A stretch of 9,904 bases of DNA from JAPLXD01 sp041661585 (lineage in GTDB: Bacteria; Patescibacteriota; Minisyncoccia; Moranbacterales; UBA11712), in assembly GCA_041661585.1 (NCBI GenBank), contig JBAZUC010000028.1:1-9904 (forward strand), given 5' to 3'. Below, piece by piece: positions 1 through 5,136 of this stretch (position 1 is its first letter; the number at the start of each line of letters is the position of its first letter). The position numbers and the translations under genes are program-made. Below the pieces are notes generated by a model. The model saw nothing but the letters and a program-made list of their open reading frames with translations, was not told the origin of the DNA and made no database searches.

Positions 1-38
1 CTTTCGAAAGCAATATGAAATTTTTTTGGAAATCCTCT

Positions 39-124
39 TGCATCCCGTTAGACATTCTAAATTATAATGCTTCCCGCTTGGCATTTCAGAAAAAATTGAA
101 AGACAAAATGTCTAACGGGATGCA
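39..124. repeat. Perfect 18-bp inverted repeat with 50-nt spacer
   Basis: Bases 39-56 (TGCATCCCGTTAGACATT) are the exact reverse complement of 107-124, with 50 nt between the arms (57-106). The spacer holds a smaller inverted pair, AATGC (66-70) and GCATT (81-85), and a perfect TATAAT at 63-68 just inside the left arm. As RNA or a cruciform this would be an 86-nt structure. No run of T follows the right arm, so it is not a standard intrinsic terminator. I see no target-site duplication outside the arms. A MITE-like element, a paired operator or a structured RNA are all possible, and the sequence alone does not choose between them. Confidence 0.8.
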
Positions 125-224
125 TGTCTTGTATTATACACTAACCGACAAATTGATGTCTATAGCAAATATCGGATATTGTCCAGAAGCGTTTCTGCTC
201 CCAAGCACTGCCCAAAAATAAGCA

Positions 225-260
225 TTGCGTATTATCTGAAAAATTGTGTATAATAGATAT
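225..260 (+). promoter_or_regulatory. Predicted leaderless promoter of the PAP2-like gene
   Basis: TTGCGT at 225-230 is a weak -35, followed by an 18-nt spacer and a perfect TATAAT -10 box at 249-254. Only 6 nt separate the -10 from the ATG at 261. Transcription normally starts about 7 nt downstream of the -10, which would place the first RNA base at or next to the A of the start codon. No Shine-Dalgarno sequence precedes this ATG, in keeping with a leaderless message. Confidence 0.7.
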
Positions 261-704
261 ATGCCTGATTTTTTACTGCAACATAGAATGGTATTGATCC
301 CGATTTTTGTTGGTGGGATTCTTTTAACGATAAAATTTATCATTTTTTCCGCCAAGCACGGAATCAAATGGGAATATTTCTTTTCTCACGGTCATATGCC
401 AAGTTTCCACACTGGTTTTGTTGTTTCTATTCTGACTTCAATTGGATATTATGAAGGGACAACATCCGGCGTATTTGCCCTCGCGGCAATATTTTCGATC
501 ATCATTATCGACGACGCCCTGCGTCTGCGTGTATATCTTGGTGACCAAGGTCGCTATCTGAACCGGCTTATCCAAGAACTGTCGATTGACAAAAATAAAT
601 TCCCACGCCTCAAGGAGAGAATCGGCCATCGAGTGAATGAAGTGATTATTGGAGGAATTCTCGGTTTCGTATTTACCTTGGCTCTCGCAAAATTTCTCGG
701 ATAA
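261..704 (+). CDS. Divergent PAP2 family (DUF212/YuiD-like) membrane protein
   Basis: A small integral membrane protein of 147 residues, the normal size for the DUF212 'divergent PAP2' family, which is distantly related to acid phosphatase/haloperoxidase-type lipid phosphatases. Visible marks are GHMPSFHT at residues 44-51, DDALRLR at 84-90 and GHRVNEV at 122-128. These match the family's conserved blocks, the first and last recalling PAP2 phosphatase motifs. Hydrophobic segments lie near residues 9-29, 50-63, 69-84 and 127-145. A GTG at 246 is in frame, but I prefer the ATG at 261: the -10 box (249-254) falls within the longer version and no ribosome-binding site supports it. The substrate is not known for this family. 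A role in isoprenoid or phospholipid phosphate recycling is inference, though a Mur ligase lies next door. The gene overlaps the convergent murE-like gene by 32 bp. Confidence 0.85.
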   Translation: MPDFLLQHRMVLIPIFVGGILLTIKFIIFSAKHGIKWEYFFSHGHMPSFHTGFVVSILTSIGYYEGTTSGVFALAAIFSIIIIDDALRLRVYLGDQGRYLNRLIQELSIDKNKFPRLKERIGHRVNEVIIGGILGFVFTLALAKFLG

Positions 705-1962
705 CTTTCGGGTCGTTCCACGGAATTCTTTTGTCTCCGACCGCCATCGCCTCTTCCGCCCCTTTTCCGGTCACAACCACGATATCCCCCGGCTTTGCAA
801 TCTGCAAGGCTTTTTTGATAGCCTCTCGGCGATCCAAAATTCGCCAAGCGTTTTCGTTTTCTTTTTTGCGCACTTCCACGCCCGCAAAAACTTCGGCAAT
901 GATCTGCTGCGGATCTTCGTGATACGGGTCTTCGTTCGTCACAATGCAAAAATCCGCATGCTGCGCCACAATCTCGCCCATGATCGGCCGCTTGCCCCGA
1001 TCCCGCTGCCCGCAGGAGCCAAAAACGGCAATTATTTTTGAGCCGTCTTTTTTTATCCCATTCAAATAGCTATATAGTTTTTCAAGCGAATCAGGCGTCA
1101 CCGCATAATCGACAATTATATTCAAATCCCTGCTATTCTCAATCTTTTCCATCCTCCCCGGCACGCCTTCAATATTTGAGAGCGCCGCAGAAATTTTTTC
1201 GATAGGAATATTTTGGGACAAACCCACGCACGTCGCTGCGAGAGCATTTTCAATATTGAATTCTCCTGGCAAATTCATTCGAAATTTCTCTCCATTGATC
1301 AAAAACTGAGAACCATCAATTGAATGACTTATGCCTCGCGCGACTTCCATCTTCAATCCTTGATCAACCGCGCCATTCGGGCTTTGCGATTCAAGAAAAT
1401 AGCCGAATTTATTTTTAGCGCCATATTGAAGAAATACGTCCGCGAATTCCATATTCAAATTCACAACGAAAGCTCCCTCCACTTTTTTCGAAACCGAATG
1501 AAACAATTTTTCTTTCGCCTTTGCGTACTCTTCCATCGTTTCGTGATAATCAAGATGCTCACGCGTGACGTTCGTGATCACCGCCACATCAAAATCAACT
1601 CCCCGGGCGCGGTTCTGATCGAGCGAATGCGAGGATACTTCGATGACGGCATATTCGCAGCCGGCGCGTACCGCCTGCTTCAAAAATTTTTGGAGAGACC
1701 AGCTGGAAAGCGTGGTGAATTTGCTTTTGTTTACCCATTCTTTTTTGATAATTTTGAAATTGATCGTCGAGGCTACGGCGATCTTGTATCCCGCTTTCTC
1801 CAAAATCTTCGCGATCATCTGCACTGTCGTCGTTTTTCCATTCGTCCCCGTCACCCCGATCACCTTGAGCTTTCTCGACGGAAATCCATACCAAACATTC
1901 GCCAAGATCGCTCGGAACAAATGATATATGTTTTTGATGGCTTGTGGGATAAGTTTTTTCAT
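673..1962 (-). CDS. murE: MurE-like Mur ligase without the N-terminal UDP-binding domain
   Basis: An ATP-dependent amide ligase of the Mur family, most like UDP-N-acetylmuramoyl-dipeptide ligase (MurE), which adds the third amino acid of the peptidoglycan stem peptide in the cytoplasm. Over 429 residues it shows the ATP loop TGTNGKTTT (38-46), EVSSHSLDQNR (108-118), TNVTREHLDYH (130-140), the probable carbamylated lysine K150, and the C-terminal-domain blocks FGSCGQRDRGKRP (314-326) and VVVTGKGAEE (395-404). Two departures stand out. The P-loop starts near residue 38 instead of about 110, so the usual N-terminal domain is reduced to a short YHLFRAIL...GFPSR segment. The DNPR motif that selects meso-diaminopimelate reads EDPY (344-347). 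The third-position amino acid therefore cannot be assigned. The start is 2 nt after the femAB-like stop (TAG AA ATG), so the gene is probably last in the ruvA operon. Confidence 0.88.
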   Translation of the reverse strand: MKKLIPQAIKNIYHLFRAILANVWYGFPSRKLKVIGVTGTNGKTTTVQMIAKILEKAGYKIAVASTINFKIIKKEWVNKSKFTTLSSWSLQKFLKQAVRAGCEYAVIEVSSHSLDQNRARGVDFDVAVITNVTREHLDYHETMEEYAKAKEKLFHSVSKKVEGAFVVNLNMEFADVFLQYGAKNKFGYFLESQSPNGAVDQGLKMEVARGISHSIDGSQFLINGEKFRMNLPGEFNIENALAATCVGLSQNIPIEKISAALSNIEGVPGRMEKIENSRDLNIIVDYAVTPDSLEKLYSYLNGIKKDGSKIIAVFGSCGQRDRGKRPIMGEIVAQHADFCIVTNEDPYHEDPQQIIAEVFAGVEVRKKENENAWRILDRREAIKKALQIAKPGDIVVVTGKGAEEAMAVGDKRIPWNDPKVIREILREPR

Positions 1963-1964
1963 TT

Positions 1965-2996
1965 CTAAAATATTCTTTTTATCTTTTGCAAGGCGCGATA
2001 CAAATTGTATCTTGCCGGTTTCAGAATTATATCATAACTTCCCGGAAATTGGACGGACTCAACACCCGGCGCAAAGCCCTGCTTGAATTTTGTAATACCA
2101 CTCCAGCTATTTTTGTTACATGTTACATGTTTTGTGTCACATGTTTTGATCCCGCCGAAATCATATCTCTCGCAACCTGCTTTTCTTGCATCAACTATTT
2201 GCTGCCACTGCAAAAGATACGGCGCCATTGTGTTTCTGTGATCATTGTCCGACGCGCCGTGCATATACGTCGCGGTACGCCCAAAAAACAAAGCCAGATT
2301 GGCTGCGATTATTTTTCCATCATACTCCGCGACATATAATTTCAAAACATCATCCGGGATAATCTCAAACATTTTTTTGTAATAATCATCCGGATGGGAA
2401 GTAATCTTGTCTCGCTTCGCAGTAATCTCAACAAGCCGCAAAAATTCTTTGATATATGCTTCTTCTCGCGAATTGTTTATTTTTACGCCCTTTTTCTCTG
2501 CCAATTTTATGTTGTAACGCGTCTTTTGTTTCATTTGCGCAAGAATATCTTCGTCACTTCTGGAAATATCCATCATCAAAATCTCTCTCGACTGCATATC
2601 AACAGACGATTTTTTGATTTTTATATTTTTGGGAAAATTTTCGTGAATTAATTTCAACTCTTCCTCACTATTCGGCTCAATCCTTATCCACCCAGCATTA
2701 TTCTTTCCGGCTAGATAGACTAATTCGTTCAGAAATTTTTGAATTTTATTGTTACATGTTACATGTTTCGTGTTACATGCAACCGGTCCGCGTGGAATAT
2801 AGAAGTATTTTCCCACTATCGGCAATACATGTTCGATAATATTTGCAAAGACAAGCGGCTCTCCGTTATTTCCGCTAGCTGAAATACTATGTGCCTTTCT
2901 TCCCCAAACTTCTTGAAAACTCCGCCAGTGTCCCGATTGCAAAAAGCCGCCATCTGGCGAATTTTGTTGAATAAAATCTAAAATCTTTTTTTCCAT
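1965..2996 (-). CDS. FemAB/FemX-like peptidoglycan bridge aminoacyltransferase
   Basis: Resembles the FemAB family (tandem GNAT-like folds), which uses aminoacyl-tRNA to add amino acids to the stem peptide of lipid II at the inner membrane face. Family marks in the 343-residue product are YFYIPRGPV (64-72), QMKQKTRYNIKLAEKKGV (154-171), HGASDNDHRNTMAPYLLQW (246-264) and the late block SGITKFKQGFAPG (299-311). No long coiled-coil insert of the FemA type is visible. The ATG at 2996 is chosen because the N-terminus MEKKILDFIQQ fits the family. An in-frame extension to 3074 would translate ruvA's end and an intergenic repeat. Two near-identical short insertions, ACNTKHVTCN (73-82) and CDTKHVTCNK (286-295), break otherwise family-like segments and are coded by a 31-nt DNA repeat. 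Linkage to a Mur ligase supports a cell-wall role. The amino acid transferred is unknown. Confidence 0.85.
   Translation of the reverse strand: MEKKILDFIQQNSPDGGFLQSGHWRSFQEVWGRKAHSISASGNNGEPLVFANIIEHVLPIVGKYFYIPRGPVACNTKHVTCNNKIQKFLNELVYLAGKNNAGWIRIEPNSEEELKLIHENFPKNIKIKKSSVDMQSREILMMDISRSDEDILAQMKQKTRYNIKLAEKKGVKINNSREEAYIKEFLRLVEITAKRDKITSHPDDYYKKMFEIIPDDVLKLYVAEYDGKIIAANLALFFGRTATYMHGASDNDHRNTMAPYLLQWQQIVDARKAGCERYDFGGIKTCDTKHVTCNKNSWSGITKFKQGFAPGVESVQFPGSYDIILKPARYNLYRALQKIKRIF
2113..2143 (-). repeat. 31-nt in-gene repeat, copy A
   Basis: A tandem-like word built on GTTACAT GTTACAT on the plus strand. It matches 2749-2779 at 29 of 31 positions (differences at 2133 and 2138). It lies inside the femAB-like gene and codes for part of CDTKHVTCN. 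The family's normal sequence resumes on both sides, so the segment looks like an insertion into a surface loop before the SGITKFK block. Confidence 0.8.
2749..2779 (-). repeat. 31-nt in-gene repeat, copy B
   Basis: Second copy of the repeat at 2113-2143, in the same orientation. The offset is 636 bp, a multiple of three, so both copies are read in the same frame and give nearly the same peptide (CNTKHVTCN here). It sits between the conserved YIPRGPV segment and the following helix KIQKFLNEL of the femAB-like protein. Confidence 0.8.
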
Positions 2997-3008
2997 ATAC
3001 CAAATGCT

Positions 3009-3030
3009 AAATACAAAATACCAGATACTA
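3009..3030 (-). repeat. 22-nt repeat holding the ruvA stop codon
   Basis: On the minus strand this reads TAGT, two variable bases, then CTGGTATTTTGTATTT. It matches 5115-5136 at 20 of 22 positions, and both copies are followed by a TAG(C) word (with a 3-nt insertion in the other copy). Its first three bases are the TAG stop of ruvA (3030-3028), and the repeat makes up most of the 31-nt gap to the femAB-like start. Confidence 0.7.
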
Positions 3031-3597
3031 TTTTCCCAAACTCTTGAGTGCTGCTCGCACTCTTTCCGAAACATCCTTCACGCTTTCCGGTACGGCTTTC
3101 AAGGCATCGCGTGCTTGAGAGACAGAATAACCAAGCGACGCGAGCGCTTCAATCGCCTCCGAATCAGCCCGGGCCGCTCCCTGGTCTTCACCGGGCAATT
3201 CCGCGATCTTGTTGGAGAGTTCGAGAATAACTCTCTCGGCGGTTTTTTTGCCCACGCCTGAAACACGAGTGAGAATTGAAGAATCTCCAGTGATGATCGC
3301 CGTACGAATCGTTTTGGGTTCCGCAATAGTCAAAATTCCAATTGCCGCTTTCGGCCCGATGCCCGAAATTGAGATGAGGAGCTCGAACATTCCAAGCTCA
3401 TCAATCGTCAAAAACCCATATAAAGACAGCGAATCTTCGCGGACATACGTATGCGTGAAGAGTTCAATCTCCTCTTTTCCTGCTATTTTTCCCATGGCAA
3501 AATCAGTGATGAATATCTTGTATCCAACACCGGCAACATCCACCACGGCATAATGGTCCCGCATAAATGCGATTTTCCCCTTGATTTTTGCAATCAT
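3028..3597 (-). CDS. ruvA: Holliday junction branch migration protein RuvA
   Basis: RuvA binds four-way DNA junctions as a tetramer and loads the RuvB motor during recombinational repair. The 189-residue product is close to the family's usual length of about 200. It begins MIAKIKGKIAF, the typical start of the N-terminal OB-fold domain (1-62). Two helix-hairpin-helix motifs follow: ISGIGPKAAIGIL (77-89) and VSGVGKKTAERVIL (112-124). A short acidic linker (135-146) leads to the RuvB-binding domain III (about 147-187, with EAIEALASLGYS). The ATG at 3597 is preferred over an upstream in-frame start at 3675, because the extension would translate the GC-rich palindrome block. A promoter sits 6 nt before this ATG. 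The gene is first in a run with femAB-like and murE-like genes. Neither ruvB nor ruvC is present in the window. Confidence 0.95.
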   Translation of the reverse strand: MIAKIKGKIAFMRDHYAVVDVAGVGYKIFITDFAMGKIAGKEEIELFTHTYVREDSLSLYGFLTIDELGMFELLISISGIGPKAAIGILTIAEPKTIRTAIITGDSSILTRVSGVGKKTAERVILELSNKIAELPGEDQGAARADSEAIEALASLGYSVSQARDALKAVPESVKDVSERVRAALKSLGK

Positions 3598-3633
3598 ATT
3601 TATAGTATATAGCCTGCCCGCACTGCTTCGCAA
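3598..3633 (-). promoter_or_regulatory. Predicted leaderless promoter of ruvA
   Basis: On the minus strand, TTGCGA (3633-3628) is followed by an 18-nt spacer, TATACT (3609-3604), 6 nt and then ATG at 3597. This is the same geometry as the promoter of the PAP2-like gene, including the TTGCG core of the -35. The -35 lies inside the GC-rich palindrome block. There is no Shine-Dalgarno sequence. Confidence 0.6.
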
Positions 3634-3704
3634 GCGAGATTGCTCGCACAGCGATACAGGCGGGTATCTGGCCACCGCCTTGGCGGGGTCCCGCTGCAGC
3701 GGGA
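3613..3704. repeat. GC-rich palindrome cluster between ruvA and rpsT
   Basis: Within about 90 bp there are at least four inverted repeats: GCTT/AAGC around CGC (3625-3635), GCGAG/CTCGC around ATTG (3634-3647), CCGCC/GGCGG around TT (3675-3686), and a perfect 16-bp palindrome TCCCGCTGCAGCGGGA (3689-3704). CCTGCCCGC (3613-3621) is echoed by CAGGCGGG (3657-3664). The block is far richer in G+C than the surrounding intergenic DNA. None of the hairpins is followed by a clear T-run. It resembles a REP-like mosaic of short repeats. Confidence 0.75.
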
Positions 3705-3799
3705 TATTTGGTATTTTTTACAATACCTCGCAACTATTTACAAAAATAGCCTGGCGTGTTAGAAATATATAGTCAATGATAATGATTTAACCAAATTTT
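3705..3799 (+). promoter_or_regulatory. rpsT upstream region with candidate -10 boxes
   Basis: AT-rich leader of rpsT. Candidate -10 boxes are TATAGT (3768-3773) and GATAAT (3778-3783), each one base from TATAAT. No convincing -35 is visible. If GATAAT is used, the 5' leader would be only about 10 nt. A small hairpin CTATTT/AAATAG (3734-3739 with 3744-3749) lies upstream. No Shine-Dalgarno sequence precedes the ATG at 3800. In E. coli bS20 represses its own translation, but I see no element here that supports the same control. Confidence 0.4.
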
Positions 3800-4066
3800 A
3801 TGCCAATCAAAAAGTCTGCCAAAAAATACTTGAGCGCCTCCAAAAAACGCGCTGCTCAAAATTCGAAGATCAAAAAATCTTTCCGCGAAGCGGTGAGAAA
3901 AGTCCGCGAGCTTGCTGTGTCCGAGAAAGCTGACGACGCGAAAAAAGCGTTTCCGGCGATGCAAAAAGCAATCGACAAAGCGGCCAAATCCGGCGTGATC
4001 ACAAAAGGCGCCGCCGCCCGCAAAAAATCCCGACTCTCAAAGATGATCAAAAAAGCTTTAAAATAA
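3800..4066 (+). CDS. rpsT: 30S ribosomal protein bS20
   Basis: Primary 16S rRNA-binding protein of the small ribosomal subunit. The product has 88 residues, the usual bS20 length. It is extremely rich in Lys and Ala, with the family's opening MPIKKSAKKYLSASKKRAAQNSKIKKSFREAV and the closing basic helix KGAAARKKSRLSKMIKKALK. The long helices that make up the fold are evident from the regular Lys/Ala/Arg pattern. It stands alone on the plus strand, divergent from ruvA and convergent with holA, and ends in a strong terminator. A link between rpsT and holA is common in other bacteria, which supports both identifications. Confidence 0.95.
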   Translation: MPIKKSAKKYLSASKKRAAQNSKIKKSFREAVRKVRELAVSEKADDAKKAFPAMQKAIDKAAKSGVITKGAAARKKSRLSKMIKKALK

Positions 4067-4091
4067 TATCAATATCTTCTTCATAAAAAGA

Positions 4092-4129
4092 ACCGCCTAG
4101 TCTTTCGCAAGACACTGGGCGGTTTTTTT
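4092..4129. terminator. Bidirectional intrinsic terminator between rpsT and holA
   Basis: ACCGCCTAGT (4092-4101) pairs with ACTGGGCGGT (4114-4123) in a 10-bp stem containing one T-G wobble. The loop CTTTCGCAAGAC can fold further as CTT/AAG around TCGC. A run of seven T (4123-4129) follows for rpsT. Read from the minus strand, the same stem is followed by TTCTTTTT (4092-4085), so it can also end the holA-side transcript, whose stop lies 6 nt before the T-run. Confidence 0.9.
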
Positions 4130-4134
4130 GATGT

Positions 4135-5091
4135 CTAGACTCCGGCTATGAACTTGTCCAGAGCCATTCCGATATCCGTTTTTCCGGTTTTTGACTCGAA
4201 ATCTATTTCGCAAATATTCTTATACAAAGACTTTAATTTCTCCCACGAAAAATTCCGGGCTTGCTCGACACTTTTTCGCGCGACGAAGGGATGCATTTTG
4301 AGACGCGAAGTAATATCCGCGGGCGGCATATTTTTTTCCGTCAATGGTTTCACTTTCACAAGATTGCGAAACTGAAAAAAGTACATTGAAAGCAGATAAA
4401 ACGGATCCTCACCGTCTTCGAGATGGTCATGCAGCATTTTGAGAGCCGTTTTTTTGTCGCCTCGCGCGAGCGCGTCCACTGTTTTGAATATATCCGTGTC
4501 AATTTTTGCTTTCACCAGCAAGTCGACATCTTCGCCTGAAATCTCGCCCTTATTTTTGTAAGTAGCCAATTTTTGAATTTCCCTCGAAAGCAGATTCAAA
4601 TCATTTCCGACAAAAACGACCAGTTTCTCAACCGCCGCTGAATTAATTGCAATGTCGCTTTTTTTAAATTCCCCAATCACCCAATTTCTCAATTTCGTTC
4701 CTTCCAAAAGTTCAAACTCCTGGCATTTGGCAATTCTCTGGAGCAGCTTGTATAGTTTGCTGCTCTTTTTAACTTTCCCGCTCTCCCAAAATATCAAGAT
4801 CAGATCTGATTTTTCCTTTTTTGCTTCAGCTTTCAAAAACTTTTCAAAAGCATCGTCTGCAAATTCCTTTTTCCCGGAAAGGATATTTTTAACGATCGCC
4901 ATTTTTTTGGAAGTGAAAAGGCCTCCTGAAGAAATATCCGCGACAAGATCCCCGATCTTCCAATCTTTTTCGGCAAAATCAAAAACAAAAAGGGACGCCC
5001 CCTTTTTGTTTTTTTCCAAAAATTTGTTTTTTATCTCGGCGAGCTTTTCATTCGATCGAAAACTATCCTCGCCATACAAGAATATAATCAT
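4135..5091 (-). CDS. holA: DNA polymerase III subunit delta
   Basis: HolA is the clamp-loader subunit that opens the beta sliding clamp and links it to the replicative polymerase. The 318-residue product opens with MIIFLYGEDSFRSNEKL, the family's degenerate nucleotide-binding region, where 'YGED' stands in for a real Walker A motif. The AAA+-like half contains SGGLFTSKKMAIVKN (55-69, with the hydrophobic/Phe region that contacts the clamp) and DLILIFWESGK (96-106). The helical half shows VGNDLNLLSREIQKLA (161-176), IFKTVDALARGDKKTALKML (201-220) and the C-terminal collar around FESKTGKTD (298-306). Length is near the usual 330-340. The start is 42 nt after the DUF3048 stop and has no Shine-Dalgarno sequence. 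It is the last gene of the second minus-strand run. Confidence 0.92.
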   Translation of the reverse strand: MIIFLYGEDSFRSNEKLAEIKNKFLEKNKKGASLFVFDFAEKDWKIGDLVADISSGGLFTSKKMAIVKNILSGKKEFADDAFEKFLKAEAKKEKSDLILIFWESGKVKKSSKLYKLLQRIAKCQEFELLEGTKLRNWVIGEFKKSDIAINSAAVEKLVVFVGNDLNLLSREIQKLATYKNKGEISGEDVDLLVKAKIDTDIFKTVDALARGDKKTALKMLHDHLEDGEDPFYLLSMYFFQFRNLVKVKPLTEKNMPPADITSRLKMHPFVARKSVEQARNFSWEKLKSLYKNICEIDFESKTGKTDIGMALDKFIAGV

Positions 5092-5114
5092 TGATAAGCC
5101 AACGAGCGGCTAAA

Positions 5115-5136
5115 AAATACAAAATACCAGTCACTA
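5115..5136 (-). repeat. 22-nt repeat holding the DUF3048 stop codon
   Basis: Second copy of the repeat at 3009-3030, in the same orientation and matching at 20 of 22 positions. Its first three bases on the minus strand (5136-5134) are the TAG stop of the DUF3048 gene, exactly as the other copy holds the ruvA stop. It occupies about half of the short gap before holA. Confidence 0.7.

Noticed and set aside
1..10. Palindrome CTTTCGAAAG at the left edge as a terminator stem
   Set aside because: The nearest T-run is 11 bases further on and the upstream gene is not visible, so a terminator cannot be supported.
15..221. Open frame of 68 codons on the plus strand in the left intergenic region
   Set aside because: It runs straight through both arms of the inverted repeat, has no ribosome-binding site or recognisable domain, and ends before the PAP2-like promoter. 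It is more likely chance.
246..260. GTG start at 246 for the PAP2-like gene
   Set aside because: It lies before the TATAAT box that should drive the gene, has no upstream ribosome-binding site, and the family sequence starts well from the ATG at 261.
1324..1968. Long open frame (214 codons) on the plus strand opposite the murE-like gene
   Set aside because: No recognisable domain, no start signals, and it mirrors a clear coding sequence on the other strand. This is a codon-bias shadow.
2997..3074. 26-residue N-terminal extension of the femAB-like protein
   Set aside because: It would translate the end of ruvA in another frame and the intergenic repeat. The product from 2996 fits the family start.
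3598..3675. 26-residue N-terminal extension of RuvA
   Set aside because: The extension is translated palindrome and promoter sequence. RuvA proteins start at M-I-x-x-I-x-G, which is the ATG at 3597.
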